64,000 bases of DNA. It comes from Paracentrotus lividus (taxonomy: Eukaryota > Echinodermata > Echinoidea > Camarodonta > Echinidae). The translations under genes and the position numbers were made by a program. The notes under the pieces were generated by a model. The model did not search any database, had not been told where the DNA came from, and saw nothing but the letters and a program-made list of their open reading frames with translations. This document shows, piece after piece, positions 46,200-57,170 of this stretch. Positions within the stretch are counted from its first letter, which is position 1, and each line of letters opens with the position of its first letter. Location: assembly GCA_940671915.1 (NCBI GenBank), contig CALNVZ010002409.1:287696-351695 (forward strand), read 5' to 3'.

Positions 46200-47640
46200 A
46201 AAGTTTTTAAAGTTTAACTAACATGGAAGGCATCTCTAAGTCCCTAAGTAAAAACAAGCGTTCTATGACAATTTTACAGCAAACAAAGCGTGGTGGATAT
46301 GAAAACGTTCCCTTTAACTTTTGCTGTAGCTCTAAAAACATATAGATCTGCTAGCACCAAGATAATTATGAGTTATGGGGAAAAGGGCTGAATTAGAGCT
46401 ACATCGTCTTTTTATCAGGGCTGGTGATCTGGTTTAAAGATCACTTTCTGATTTCACGAAAGGAAGGTTTTACAAGTGGTGTAAACATGGTAAAAGGCGC
46501 TATCAACAATCAAGTTCTAGCTGCTGTGATGAAGCAAGCACTGCCCAAATACGTGTGATAAGGTTTGGAAGATGTTTACCCAAGGACTGTTTGAAGCTCC
46601 TTGGTTTACCGTTTACCCTTCCCATGTCATGTCGGTGTAGATCATGACAGTGACTCCACCTACGTACACTGGCTCCTTGATGACAATGCTGCACTGAATG
46701 ACCTCTAAGAGAGATATAAGAGCTTCTTCCAGGATACCATGAACTTACTTGAAATAATAGAGGCACATCTCCAGAAAATAGGCCTAGCCTACGCTATCTA
46801 CCTCATCGTACGTGTCATAAAGTGTATCGTGATCTACATCTCACCGAACGGATGGATGATATCAATATACGTCTATTTACTTCACATGGGATACCGATGT
46901 GTTCTTGGCTATGAAAATTATTATTATGAAATTATGCAAGTTGGGGATCCATTTTTCTCAAGAAGCCTCAAGAAGCTTCAGGAGCTTGACGCCAACGAAC
47001 GTTAAATTTCTGAGGCTGATGCATGTTCATACAACGAAGCATGTCCATACATTGCTTAATTAACTAGTCAGTCATATCCACCCAAGCCATGGGACGATCA
47101 TTGCCGTTGAGCTGGAATGTAAATTATTTCGAACGGCAGCTACATTTGAGACTCATGCCCTTGCCAGACCTATCACTAACAATTTGACGAGTTTTTATCT
47201 GTATGGCTCAGTTATATTAATGTAGAATACTGAGATGTAGATTGAATTACATGGACGTGGACTGGTGCTTGTCTTACGCGAGTTTCAGTTACTCTCCGCG
47301 ACTCGAACAGACCATTAAAAAAATAGATTAATTAATAATAAAAAAATAATAATAAGCCTTTGGTCATGGCTCTGTATGCTGGTTTGCTTTGCAGAAGAAT
47401 AGTTTCATAAATGATGTTATATTACCAACAATCCAACTTTCTGAAATCACGGAGAGATTTTGTGCAACACTGATCTGCTTCCTTTCTGCGTTAAAGTTTC
47501 TTGTAGAACCTGCCTAAGTTGTCTTCTTCTTGTTTAGACAATAATGTTAGAGGAGTTAACGTTACTACAGAGGAATCAGCTTGGCGTGCATCAAATCCAG
47601 TTATTAATTGCTCATGACACTCAGCCGGATAAGGGAAGCT
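46200..47640. other. Unassigned interior DNA
   Basis: This lies between two LINE fragments. Short open frames (for example 46739-47005, + strand) show no recognised family. Part of it may be the decayed upstream portion of the RT that becomes legible at 47640. Confidence 0.35.
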
Positions 47641-48560
47641 ATTGGTCCCGAGCTGAGAATCAATTAGAACGGATTTATAGGTAGAACCATGGTTGCTCAA
47701 ATCCTGATCAATGAAGAGGTAAAACTGAACAAAATGCCTGCAGTGCTGACTTTGTCGATGTCAAGAAAGCTTTCGATTCCATCCATCGAAAGAAGATGAT
47801 GAAAAATGTCTACGGTATACCATCATGACCATCAAATCCATGATCAAATCTACTAAATACCATTGACAACGTGTACACTGTTAAACACAAGGGCTAAAGT
47901 TGTGACACCAAATGGAGAAATGGAAGAATTTAACATTCTTGCTTTCAGGAGTTTTGCAAGGAGATACTCCTATACCCTTTGTCTTCACAATAGTTCTTGA
48001 GTATGCACTTAGACTAAGAGAGATAGCTATAGAGGTCACAATAGTTCTTGAGTATGCACTTAGGACTAAGAGAGTAGCTATAGAGACTCTAATACTTTGG
48101 GTCATAGGTAAATTCAACAGAGTCTTTATGCATGTCACGATCAGTGGGACATACCCTAAAGCTCTGAATAAAATAGTGCCATCTGGAAGTCAATCTTGTT
48201 TGAGGAATCAAATTATAGGCTTTAAGAATAATTGCTATGGTGTATGCTTTCGACACCAGAGTTGGCCGCCAGCAGTCTTATCCTTGGGACCTAACGCAGG
48301 GAAGTGTTGTATACAACACAAGACGTACCCAGCATTTGAAATATGATACTGGAGTAAGTTTGCAACTTGGCACAGACGAGTGAAAAACTGCATGCGTAAC
48401 CAGTAACAGGGATAACTCGAGGGATCCGTGCTTAGGTCTCGGCAGTTTAGCCAGCCTGCGGTAGGTAGGCTGTAGGTATAGACCTTCTAGCTCTTTTGAA
48501 AGCACCCTTTTACGTTCAGCTTTTCACTTATTCTGCTCTAGGTCAAGACTGACAAGGAAG
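47640..48560 (+). pseudogene. Decayed RTE-like RT with nested 3' end
   Basis: Frames with shifts give a QNGF-like start near 47660, then SADFVDVKKAFDSIHRKKMM (catalytic-region helix), KVYGIP-like text, MEKWKNLTFLLSGVLQGDTP and PFVFTIVLEYALRLRE. A near-exact tandem copy of the segment encoding TIVLEYALR lies at 47988-48035 and 48037-48085. At about 48400-48480 the element-end blocks CAGGGATAAC and TCTCGGCAGTTTAGCC recur, as in the RTE fragment at 42430-42470. After that VKTDKEAMVVTFR (48543-48580) looks like RT thumb again, so one LINE end seems inserted in another. Confidence 0.55.
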
Positions 48561-48580
48561 CAATGGTGGTAACATTTCGT

Positions 48581-49359
48581 TAATGAGGAGTGAAAACCCA
48601 TTTTCTTTTTTCCCAAAAAAAGGGCACAAAAAGGGAAAATTTTTTAGTTTTGGACCCCATTTGCTTCTTGCCCCTTTTATAACGTCAACTCAAGTTCTAG
48701 ATGAATTAGTCGTACATCCTGCTCAAGGAATATCTCGTTTTTTGTATCCATGTCCTAGATCTCGTTTAGAAGAGGATTTGCCTTCTATTTTGAGATTCCA
48801 AACAAAGGAATCGGTTTCCTAGGAACAATCTATATCATTATTTCGTTTGGTGTACTGTAGATCCACGATAATATTGTATCTGACCAGTTACGCACAAGAT
48901 TCTGTAGCTGTGCCTCTATTATTTTCGGTTAAAGGTCTCCTGACCGAAGAAAATCTAGTACCTCAAAATTAGGTGGTCATTCATACAGCATTGTCAGTTA
49001 GAATTGGAAGTGTCGTACGCTGGAGTTGTAGGAAATCAGTTGTAGGAAACTTGCATTTTTGTGAAAACTGAGGCAAGTGATCCTTCGATCAGCGACATTA
49101 TAAGCCTGGGAGAGATGCTCTATGCTGATCAGTACGAGGTTCGCAGAGTTTCTCCAAAAAGCACATCTATTAGTGAAATCGTCCCGTAGCCATGTTATAT
49201 TCAAAGGTTGAGCGCTTTCATACCTGAATGGAATTATACCTTTCAGATCAGCGTCAGGTAATGACCATTTACTTATGCGCTAACCGTTTCTTTTCTGGCA
49301 AATTCTTGTCACGGAACGCTTGACGGGGCTGAGAAATGACGTATCCTGTGAGGTAAATT
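48581..49359. other. Unassigned DNA before the assembly gap
   Basis: A + strand open stretch at 48583-48822 (DELVVHPAQGISRFLYPCPR) is not recognised. No element end is identified. Confidence 0.3.
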
Positions 49360-49574
49360 NNNNNNNNNNNNNNNNNNNNNNNNNNNNNNNNNNNNNNNNN
49401 NNNNNNNNNNNNNNNNNNNNNNNNNNNNNNNNNNNNNNNNNNNNNNNNNNNNNNNNNNNNNNNNNNNNNNNNNNNNNNNNNNNNNNNNNNNNNNNNNNNN
49501 NNNNNNNNNNNNNNNNNNNNNNNNNNNNNNNNNNNNNNNNNNNNNNNNNNNNNNNNNNNNNNNNNNNNNNNNNN
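49360..49574. other. Assembly gap (215 N)
   Basis: The bases are unknown. The gap lies inside the 44070-50960 element, so element lengths here are estimates. Confidence 1.
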
Positions 49575-49879
49575 CGTGACTTAGGCACTGTCTTCAATTG
49601 ATTAAGGAGGCATTCCATTACAATATTTTGAGAAAAAGCCGGTGTTCGAATGAAGTTTTAAGATAAAAATAGAAGGAACCACCTGACACCCTTCTTCTCC
49701 CGCTGAATCTTCACTTTCTCCTAAATAGTTGCTAAATAATCTTTGTTTATATACACCTTTGATATGATAATAATGTTGACAACGTAAAACACCCCAAGTA
49801 AAAAACAAAAACAAAATAAATATATCAATATAACGAACACTTTGATTGATATACATTTAGATTTTAATCACTTATGCAT
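49575..49879. other. Unassigned DNA after the gap
   Basis: AT-rich, no recognised feature, ending where the right TIR begins. Confidence 0.4.
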
Positions 49880-50960
49880 AATGAAAAGGGGGAATGGGAG
49901 GATAGTAGTAAAAAAGGTTGTTAGAGAAGTGTAACGGGAGTGAAATAGAAAGATAAGGAGAAGGAGAAGAAAGACAGAGAGAGGTGTAGATAGAGAGAGG
50001 AAAGACAAAGAGAGGTGTAGATAGAGAGAGGAAAGACAAAGAGAGGGAAAGGGAAAGGGGGCGGAGAAATTTGTGACAAAGAGAGGGATTGGAAGTCACG
50101 AAGGACTTATAACGCAAAATTAAGTACTTTGAGACGATGTAAGAAGGAGAGATGGTGAAGAGGAGTGTGTGTGCGTGCGTGCGTGTGTGTGTGTTTGCGT
50201 GTGTGTGTGTGTGTGTGTGGGTGGGTGGGTGGATGTGGGGGAATATGCTAGGGAGACAATAGTGGGAACAAGGGGATAATGAGTATGTTTGAGAGAATAT
50301 AATGAGTTCGGTATATTTCCCCATACAACACGTGTATTATGAATCTCGGAAATATTACCCTCAAAAACTCTCTTTTTTGACCGATTTTCCTTAAAACCAT
50401 GTTACTTAAATGGCCCAAAAATAGGATAAAAATACATATAACTTATAAAAACAAATATGTTCCAGAAAGCGGAGGACTTGCTTTAGACGTTGGCAAAGTT
50501 TCAGAGCAATCGGATATTTTAAACACAATCTAAACAAAACTTCAAAATTTAAAACCGAAAACGAGTAAAAAAACAGACAAATTGGTCGCAAATCGACGAC
50601 GTCGCTCCGCGATGTTAACGTCGCTATCATCGATCTCAGGGACGAAAATGCCAGGAAAACTCATTGTGGTGCATCGTATACTATCGGTTAATCAAACTCA
50701 AAAAATAAAATAAAAAATGAAGCCCTAAAAATATGTTGGGGACACGTTTTGTGTGATAGTGTCAAGTGCACCTCCCTGTACACTGTCTCATAAGTGACTT
50801 CCGGTAGTGACGTCACAAAATGTGTGATTTTGGCGGGAAGGCCACAGCTCAGACCCGGCAGCAATTCATTTTTGTGAGGCCCAGGGTCCATCCCAACCCC
50901 CTATGGGGTCAGTTGTTCCGGCGCTTTTGGCTTGAATAAATCTTCTGGGATGCCGGACTA

Positions 50961-52860
50961 GTAGTAAATTCAGTTTTGCACAGACATGAGCATTTCTTTG
51001 TTAATTCCGAGTAAAACGTTGTTTTGCTATGGTGGTTGAGTAACATACTAGTTTTAATGAATCATTATTTTGCTCGATTTATTGATTAACTTTGTGATCA
51101 GTGCCTAGAGCAAAGATTTACTTTACTCATCTCGTGCGCAAACAGGCACAACTTATAAAACGCCGAGTAAAATTCCCTTGATCAAAGTCAAGTTTTACTC
51201 AATACAGATCAATTTTGTTACTATAACGACGATCCATTTGTTGATTCTCACCGTAGTTAATTCAGTTTTGCACAGACATGATCATTTCTTTGTTAATTCC
51301 GAGTAAAACGTTGTTTTGCTATGGTGGTTGAGTAACATATTAGTTTTAATGAATCATTATTTTGCTCGATTTATTGATTAACTTTGTGATCAGTGCCTAC
51401 AGCAAAAATTTACTTTACTCATCTCGTGCGCAAACAGGCACAACTTATAAAACGCCGAGTAAAATTCCCTTGATCTAAGTCAAGCTTTACTTAATACAGA
51501 TCAATTTTGTTACTATATCGACGATCAGTTTGTTGATTCTCACCGTAGTTAATTCAGTTTTTGCACAGACATGAGCATTTCTTTGTTAATTCTGAGTAAT
51601 ACGTTTTTTTCTATGATGGTTGAGTAAGATATTACTTTTAATGAATTATTATTTGCTCGATTTATTGATTAACTGTGTGATCAGTGCCACGAGCAAAAAC
51701 TGACTTTACCCATCTCGTGCGCAAACAGGCACAACTTAGCACGTGTGTTCCGCGCTTAGAGACGTTGCTCAAAATCAAAGATTCGAAGATAGATACATAG
51801 ATAGATAGATAAAACCGACGGTACAGAGAATGAAGCTTTCGGTCTAGGGCTGCCATATTTCACAGCAACAGAGTAAAAAGGTTACTCATTAGGGAATGAG
51901 TAAACATATGATTTACTCATTTCCGAGCGAGAATGACCTTTGCACAATAGTGGATTAAAAAAGTAACTCGCAAGAAAATGAGTCAACATATGCTTTACTC
52001 CCAAAAGCAGAGTACATTTTTTGTAACTCTTAACAGAGTAAAAGGTAACTTTTTGTTAATTCCGAGTAATACGTTGTTTTGCTATGGTGGTTGAGTAACA
52101 TATTACTTTTAATGAATCATTATTTGCTCGATTTATTGATTATTAAACTTTGTAATCAGTGCCTAGAGCAAAAACTTACTTTACCCATCTCGTGCGCAAA
52201 CAGGCACAACTTATAAAACGCCGAGTAAAATTCCCTTGATCAAAGTCAAGTTTTACCCAATACAGATCAATTTTGTTACTATATCGACGATCAATTTGTT
52301 GATTCTCACCGTAGTAAATTCAGTTTTGCACAGACATGAGCATTTCTTTGTTAATTCCGAGTAAAACGTTGTTTTGCTATGGTGGTTGAGTAACATATTA
52401 GTTTTAATGAATCATTATTTTACTCGATGTATTGATTAACTTTGTGATCAGTGCCTAGAGCAAAAACTGATTTTACCCATCTCGTGCGCAAACAGGCACA
52501 ACTTAGCACGTGTGTTCCGCGCTTAGAGACGTCGCTCAAAATCAAAGATTCGAAGATAGATACATAGATAGATAGATAAAACCGACGGTACAGAGAATGA
52601 AGCTTTCGGTCTAGGGCTGCCATATTTCACAGCAACAGAGTAAAAAGGTTACTAATTAGGAAATGAGTAAACATATGATTTACTCATTTCCGAGCGAGAA
52701 TGACTTTTGCACAATAATGGATTAAAAAAGAAACTCGCAAGAAAATGAGTCAACATATGCTTTACTCCAAAAAGCAGAGTACATTTTTTTGTAACTCTTA
52801 ACAAGGTAAAAGGTAATTCGCAAGAAAACAAGTAGTTATTAAACTAATGGTTTATCCACC
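50961..52860. repeat. ~290-bp satellite with ~770-bp higher-order unit
   Basis: The block TTGCACAGACATGAGCATTT recurs at about 50975, 51266, 51558 and 52324 (and once at 43797 on the other side of the inserted element), spacing about 290 in the head-to-tail part. A variant block starting CACGTGTGTTCCGCGCTTAG with a (GATA)n stretch occurs at about 51737 and 52506, about 770 bases apart. Units share GAGTAAAATTCCCTTGATCA and GATCAATTTTGTTACTATAT. Confidence 0.85.
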
Positions 52861-53109
52861 GGACATGATAGCTCAATCGGTTAGAGCGCCCGTAAAAAGG
52901 TAGCCTTTCTTGCTTTCATGAACGGGAGGTCGTGAGTTCGAAACCCGGCCGAGTCATACCAAAGACTTACAAACAAAAAAGTTGCCTTTTAACAAGGAGC
53001 TTGCATGGGGGTAATAATAACATCATGCAGGGCCCGCTGGGAGAACAGTTGTCAGAATTGAAGTGGCTACCCTGGGTAAATAAAACGATATTATTATTAT
53101 TATTATTAC
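52861..53109 (+). mobile_element. tRNA-derived SINE
   Basis: The head carries an A box TAGCTCAATCGG (52869-52880) and a B box GAGTTCGAAACCC (52934-52946), the internal RNA polymerase III promoter. The anticodon region is enlarged (CCCGT...ACGGG with a loop of about 30), so it is not a functional tRNA. The 3' half (GGGCCCGCTGGGAGAACAG, then GGCTACCCTGGGTAAATAAA) resembles the LINE end at 54172-54230, and the tail is (ATT)n. The pattern fits a SINE that borrows its partner LINE's 3' end. Confidence 0.8.
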
Positions 53110-53700
53110 TCCCAACGGAAAATGAGTAAACTAATGCTTTACTCCCAACGGAGTAAATTTTGATCACTCTTAACAGAGTAAAAAAGGTAACTCGCAAGAA
53201 AATGAGTAAACATATGCTTTACTCCCAACGGAGTAAATTTTGTTTATCTTACAGATAAAAAAGGTAACTCGCAAGAAATGAGTAAACTAATGCTTTACTC
53301 CCAACGGAGTAAATTTTGTTTACTCTAACAGAGTAAAAAGGTAACTCGCAAGAAAATAAGTAAACTAATGCTTTACTCCCAACGGAGTAAATTTGTTTAC
53401 GCTTAACAGAGCCAGTAAAAAGGTAACTCGCAAGAATATGAGTAAACTGATGCTTTACTCCCAACGGAGTAAATTTGTTTACGCTTAACAGAGCCAGTAA
53501 AAAGGTAACTCGCAAGAATATGAGTAAACTGATGCTTTACTCCCAACGGAGTAAATTTTGTTTACTCTTAACAGAGTAAAAATGTAACTCGCAAGAAAAT
53601 TAATAAACTAATGGTTTACTCCCAACGGAGTAAAACAATTTCACTCTTAACGGAGTAAAAAGGTAACTCGCAAGAAAATGAGTAAACTAATTGTTTATTC
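53110..53700. repeat. ~78-bp minisatellite (GAGTAAA type)
   Basis: TTTACTCCCAACGGAGTAAA recurs at about 53140, 53217, 53291, 53372, 53456, 53537 and 53615, spacing 74-84 bp. Each unit also has GGTAACTCGCAAGAA. Two units near 53400 and 53480 carry the same GCTTAACAGAGCCAGTAA variant, so a two-unit block was duplicated. The same unit is inverted at 37830-37985. Confidence 0.9.
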
Positions 53701-53866
53701 CTTTCGAAGCTAGGAATGATACATAGATGACTAAAAGTTACTCTTTTTTGAGTAACATTTGGCTCAACTGCATGAGTAATATTTTTTACTCAATTTCACG
53801 CGAGTTACCTTTTTGCTCAGTATTGGGTAAGATTTTACTCATTTTTTTTTTACAGTGTAATATATA

Positions 53867-54263
53867 TTTTATACAGGTAATTAGTTGATTGACACAAAAA
53901 TCGAATTGAATCTTTGTAACTCAAAAATCACAAAATTTATAAATCAACAATATTGCATTTTGTATTCCTTTTCTCATTAAAGAAGTTGCATGTTAAGGTC
54001 TCTGAAATTAAAACCATTCTTTTCATATTTAAGCACTATTACTTATTAGCTAACTTTATCCAATACCACTTTTACAGAACTGAACTTGACCTCTATGATG
54101 TTAAATTGTTGTTACTTGTTTATGTTTTATGTTGATTCATGTTTATTTTGTATGTATTGTATATGTTCACAGGGCCCCCTGGAAAACAATGTTATACCAC
54201 TGATGGGGCTACCCTGTATAAATAAAACAGAATGAATAAATAAAAATAAATAAATAAATAAGT
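53867..54263 (+). mobile_element. LINE 3' end with (AAAT)n tail
   Basis: There is no coding part. The end block GGGCCCCCTGGAAAACAATG followed by GGGGCTACCCTGTATAAATA and an AAATAAATAAATAAATAA tail is typical of 5'-truncated CR1-type insertions and matches the SINE tail at 53028-53088. It ends 64 bases before the last host exon. Confidence 0.7.
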
Positions 54264-54326
54264 ATTCGTTTACGTTATGTTAACTTTTAGGAGTAGTATT
54301 GATTTTTCTTACTTTTCTTCGTGCAG

Positions 54327-54707
54327 GTATTTGACGAAGATGCTCCAATACTCAATGACGTTGGCTTTAACGAGAAAAAGGATGAAATTAAGGGAAAAGC
54401 CCAAAAACATGTCGACTCACACAAAATGGGAAGCATTGATGACAGCCGATTTATCTCGGAGGAAATGGAAAAAAGGGAGAGGAATAAAAATTGTAACTAC
54501 GAGAAATTGTATAAAATTACCCGTGGACTTGCCCTTTTCGGTTTTATGTTCGGTGTTGCAACCGCTGTTCCGTTTGGTCTGGTTTTGGCCTATACATGGC
54601 TTACAACCGGATCTGCTGGGGCTACTGTAGTGTCTATTGCTACCGCAGTTGGAAAAGCTGCTGTTGTTATTGTATGTGATGGAATTAAAAACTCAGTACA
54701 TAATTAG
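54327..54707 (+). CDS. Atlastin/GBP-like GTPase, terminal exon with membrane hairpin
   Basis: The acceptor TTCTTCGTGCAG precedes GTA TTT GAC at 54327, phase 0 like the donor at 8952. The exon encodes 126 residues: VFDEDAPILNDVGFNEKKDE, a charged helical region, then GLALFGFMFGVATAVPFGLV, LAYTW, a short GSAG turn, VVSIATAVGKAAVVIVCDGI and a stop at 54705-54707. Two hydrophobic stretches separated by a short turn fit the intramembrane hairpin of ER-shaping GTPases of the atlastin type; the tail after it is very short. Codons are intact. No canonical AATAAA is seen in the next 300 bases. It could also be another membrane protein if the exon linkage is wrong. Confidence 0.65.
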   Translation, partial: VFDEDAPILNDVGFNEKKDEIKGKAQKHVDSHKMGSIDDSRFISEEMEKRERNKNCNYEKLYKITRGLALFGFMFGVATAVPFGLVLAYTWLTTGSAGATVVSIATAVGKAAVVIVCDGIKNSVHN

Positions 54708-55033
54708 GAAGATAAAGAAAGTGAATAAGTAATACATTTTATCCGTTATCTGACAAAATATGCATTTTGAGCTTCCAATCCACCCTATGTGAAAAAGAAA
54801 ATACTTGTTAAAGCTCTTTTGACCTAATCATTTTAGGTAAAGGGCCTCTTTAATCGGAATCGACCGTTGTTCAGACAATCTGTTGGGCTTGCACCACCAA
54901 TCGTCTGTGGCAAACCAAGGTGGAGCAAAATTCTATTCGCCCTTACATTATTAAAAGTTAGAAATAATAATGAATTTCTATGTAAATTACGCTTTGATTT
55001 CTACAGCAGAGAGCACTTTTCGCCGAACTTGAT
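54708..55033. other. Probable 3' UTR and flank
   Basis: AT-rich sequence after the host stop codon. No poly(A) signal of canonical form and no repeat end are recognised up to the CA microsatellite. Confidence 0.4.
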
Positions 55034-55105
55034 ACACACACACACACACACACACACACACCACACACACATATATATATATATATTATATATTTATATA
55101 TATCA
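55034..55105. repeat. (CA)n(TA)n microsatellite
   Basis: ACACAC runs turn into ATATAT runs. Confidence 0.95.
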
Positions 55106-55141
55106 TAGAGTTTCACGTATTGGCATGTGAATCAAACAAAA

Positions 55142-55336
55142 ACAAAATGTTGTAATGAATTTTTGCCAATTTTTATTAGATTTGTCTCAAATTTTCGACG
55201 GTATTGCCTCCGTCTTCCTCAGGAGAAATATTTACAAATATTTGTAAATATTTCTCCTGAGGAAGACGGAGGCAATACCGTCAAAAATTTGAGACAAATC
55301 TAATAAAAATTGGCGAAAATGCATTACAACATTTTG
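55142..55336. repeat. Near-perfect 195-bp palindrome with hammerhead-like cores
   Basis: The two arms are centred at 55239/55240 (ACAAATATTTGT) and differ at only a few bases. Each arm reads outward CTGAGGA, a GACGG...CCGTC stem with 8-base loop, GAAA (minus arm; CAAA in the plus arm), then ATTTG-AGA-CAAAT as a second hairpin followed by C. CTGANGA-stem-GAA is the hammerhead ribozyme core, known to occur at the ends of Penelope-like retroelements. One extra A and no clear stem I make activity uncertain. Confidence 0.6.
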
Positions 55337-56115
55337 TTTATATTATAATATATAATATATATATACAGAGCTTTCCGGATAACAGTAAACCAAACTTTGA
55401 AAGCCTCATATAAAAATTATGTAACTTGTATGTCATTAATTTTTTTTATCATGACAAAGAGTAACTCATATTATATCCAGTGATACCAAAATTATACCTG
55501 TACTGTCATGGATGACTGAGCACTTGGGATTTTAAAAACAAGCATTACATTTTCACTCTACCAAGTTATTTCAGAAACAACCCTAGCTGTCTGAACATTC
55601 ATTCATTGATTGTTGTTTGGCCTGATAGCATTAACCCGAGACGAGATTTAAAAAAAAAGCGGCGACTCTGTCCGTGCGTGCTGGTTATATCGCTAATGCC
55701 TATAGCCTGGTCGCACGTTGGTAATTGATAATGGTACTTAAAAGTGAAGCTTGATTTTGGTTAAATATATATATTTTTTATTATATAATATTTTTTGATG
55801 TTCTTAGTTCTAAATTGCCCTTCATCTCTACATGATTTAATATTCTACATTCCCATGTCAAACTAGATAAAACTACATAGAAAAGAAAATAATATTGTGA
55901 AGAAGAAAAACATTTCTCCGGTTTGTAAACTGAGTATCTTGTCTTGGCCTGAAAGAAAATGTTTTATACATCAATGAGTTTGGAACAAGGTAAACAAAGG
56001 GGTGCTTTTTAGTGTTATCCCTATTTAAAGATCTCTTATTAAATTTTATTGAATTTTCTTGTACCATGGCGGGAGATGAACCAATGTGTATAGGTACAAT
56101 GGAAACAAAAATGTA

Positions 56116-57170
56116 TTGGGCGATTCTTTGAAAAGTGAACCCTTTTTGGGAAAAATAAAGTTTGTCCTTTTTGTTTTTAAGCTGCACATTCATATAGAGC
56201 ATTGTCTGAAGTTTCATGAAATGCATTTTTTATCTTAATTTTACAAATTTTTCATGCTCATTTGCATAAATTAACATGCATAAAATTTGAATAGAAAAAT
56301 GGTACGTAAAATATCATTTGTTTGACCCTCACTTGATTGTATATGCTGGTCTCCTTACTTTGATTATTGTCATTATACCCTTTTTTTTAAAAGAAATTAA
56401 TTGCCATCAAATGTCACACACGTGACCCAAAAACACGAAAAGTTAACGCCCCCCGAAAACCATGGATCTATTATTATTACAATTTTTTCTCCAAAGCTAG
56501 ATATAATGTGCCTTGCATCTCACCAAATATGAAGCCATGATAGCTTTTAATTTAGTTATTAATTAACTTTGAAATTGGTCACACACGTGACCCACGGGTC
56601 ACGTGTGTGACCAACTATGGTCATGCCTTTAAAAAAGGGACCAGGCTATTCGGCCATTCTTTGAAAAGTGAACCTTTTGGGGACAAATAAATTTTTGCTT
56701 TTTTATTTTAAGTTGCATATTCAAATAGAGCAATGTGTGAAGTTTCGTGAACTGATGTTTTTTCGTGATTTGTGCAATTTTTCATGCTCATTTGCATATA
56801 TTAACATGAATGATAATTAAATGGAAAAACGGTAAATAAAATATCATTTTTTAACCCTGACTGGAATGTATATGCTGACTTCCTTACTTGGATTACAGTC
56901 ATTATATTATTATTTACCTCTATTCCTTTTAATCTAACCCCAAAAAATAATGCTGTTAAATTGATTATATTAAGATAATCAACCCTGGAAATTAATTTCC
57001 CTCAAAATGCCACACACAAGTAACCAGAAAACACAAAAAGTTTATGCCCCGTCTTAACCATGGCTCTGGTATTATTACAATTATTTCTTCACAGCTAGAT
57101 TTAATGTACCTTGCATCTCACTAAATATGAATCCATGACAAGTTTTAATTGGATTATTAATTAGCAAACA
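56116..57170. repeat. Two ~530-bp direct repeats
   Basis: The block TTCTTTGAAAAGTGAACC starts copies at about 56124 and 56658. Both contain TTTTTCATGCTCATTTGCAT and a GTATATGCTG(G/A) block, and end near a CACACACGTGACC-type motif and GCATCTCACTAAATATGAA. Confidence 0.75.

Larger units (their letters stand above)
44070..50960. mobile_element. 6.9-kb TIR element with ~1.1-kb terminal repeats
   Basis: TAGTCCGGCATCCCAGAAGA at 44070 is perfectly inverted at 50941-50960. The 3-base sequence GTA flanks both sides (44067-44069, 50961-50963), and the satellite text resumes as if uninterrupted. Arms run to about 45158 and from about 49880, with matches such as GGCGGGAAGGCCACAG, ATAATGAGTATGTTTGAGAG and the CA/GT and pyrimidine/purine tracts. 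The interior (45160-49880) holds two LINE fragments and unassigned DNA including the assembly gap. No transposase was found. Confidence 0.8.
43671..53862. mobile_element. Satellite-bearing TIR element (10.2 kb with insertions)
   Basis: The left end ACACTGTAAAAACGCTGAGT (43675) and the right end (complement of ACTCATTTTTTTTTTACAGTG at 53838-53857) give CACTGTAAAAA-type termini. Near the right end lie GAGTAACATTTGGCTCAACT and TTTCACGCGAGTTACC, shared with 37628-38002. Inside, near both ends, are tandem arrays whose units begin GAGTAAA. The interior was invaded by the 44070-50960 element and a SINE. No transposase of its own is recognised. Tandem arrays inside a non-autonomous TIR element would explain how this satellite disperses. 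Confidence 0.55.

Noticed and set aside
48583-48822. 79-codon open frame (+)
   Set aside because: Sequence not recognised; lies among decayed LINE fragments.
49280-49618. Open frames spanning the run of N
   Set aside because: They exist only because N codons are treated as open.
52861-52958. Possible tRNA gene
   Set aside because: A and B boxes are good, but the anticodon arm is enlarged and the sequence continues into a LINE-like tail with (ATT)n; this is a SINE head.
53249-53515. Repetitive hydrophobic open frame on the minus strand
   Set aside because: It is a read-through of the 78-bp minisatellite, not a gene.
50961-53700. Regular repeats resembling a CRISPR array
   Set aside because: Units are head-to-tail satellites with no unique equal-length spacers, in eukaryotic DNA.
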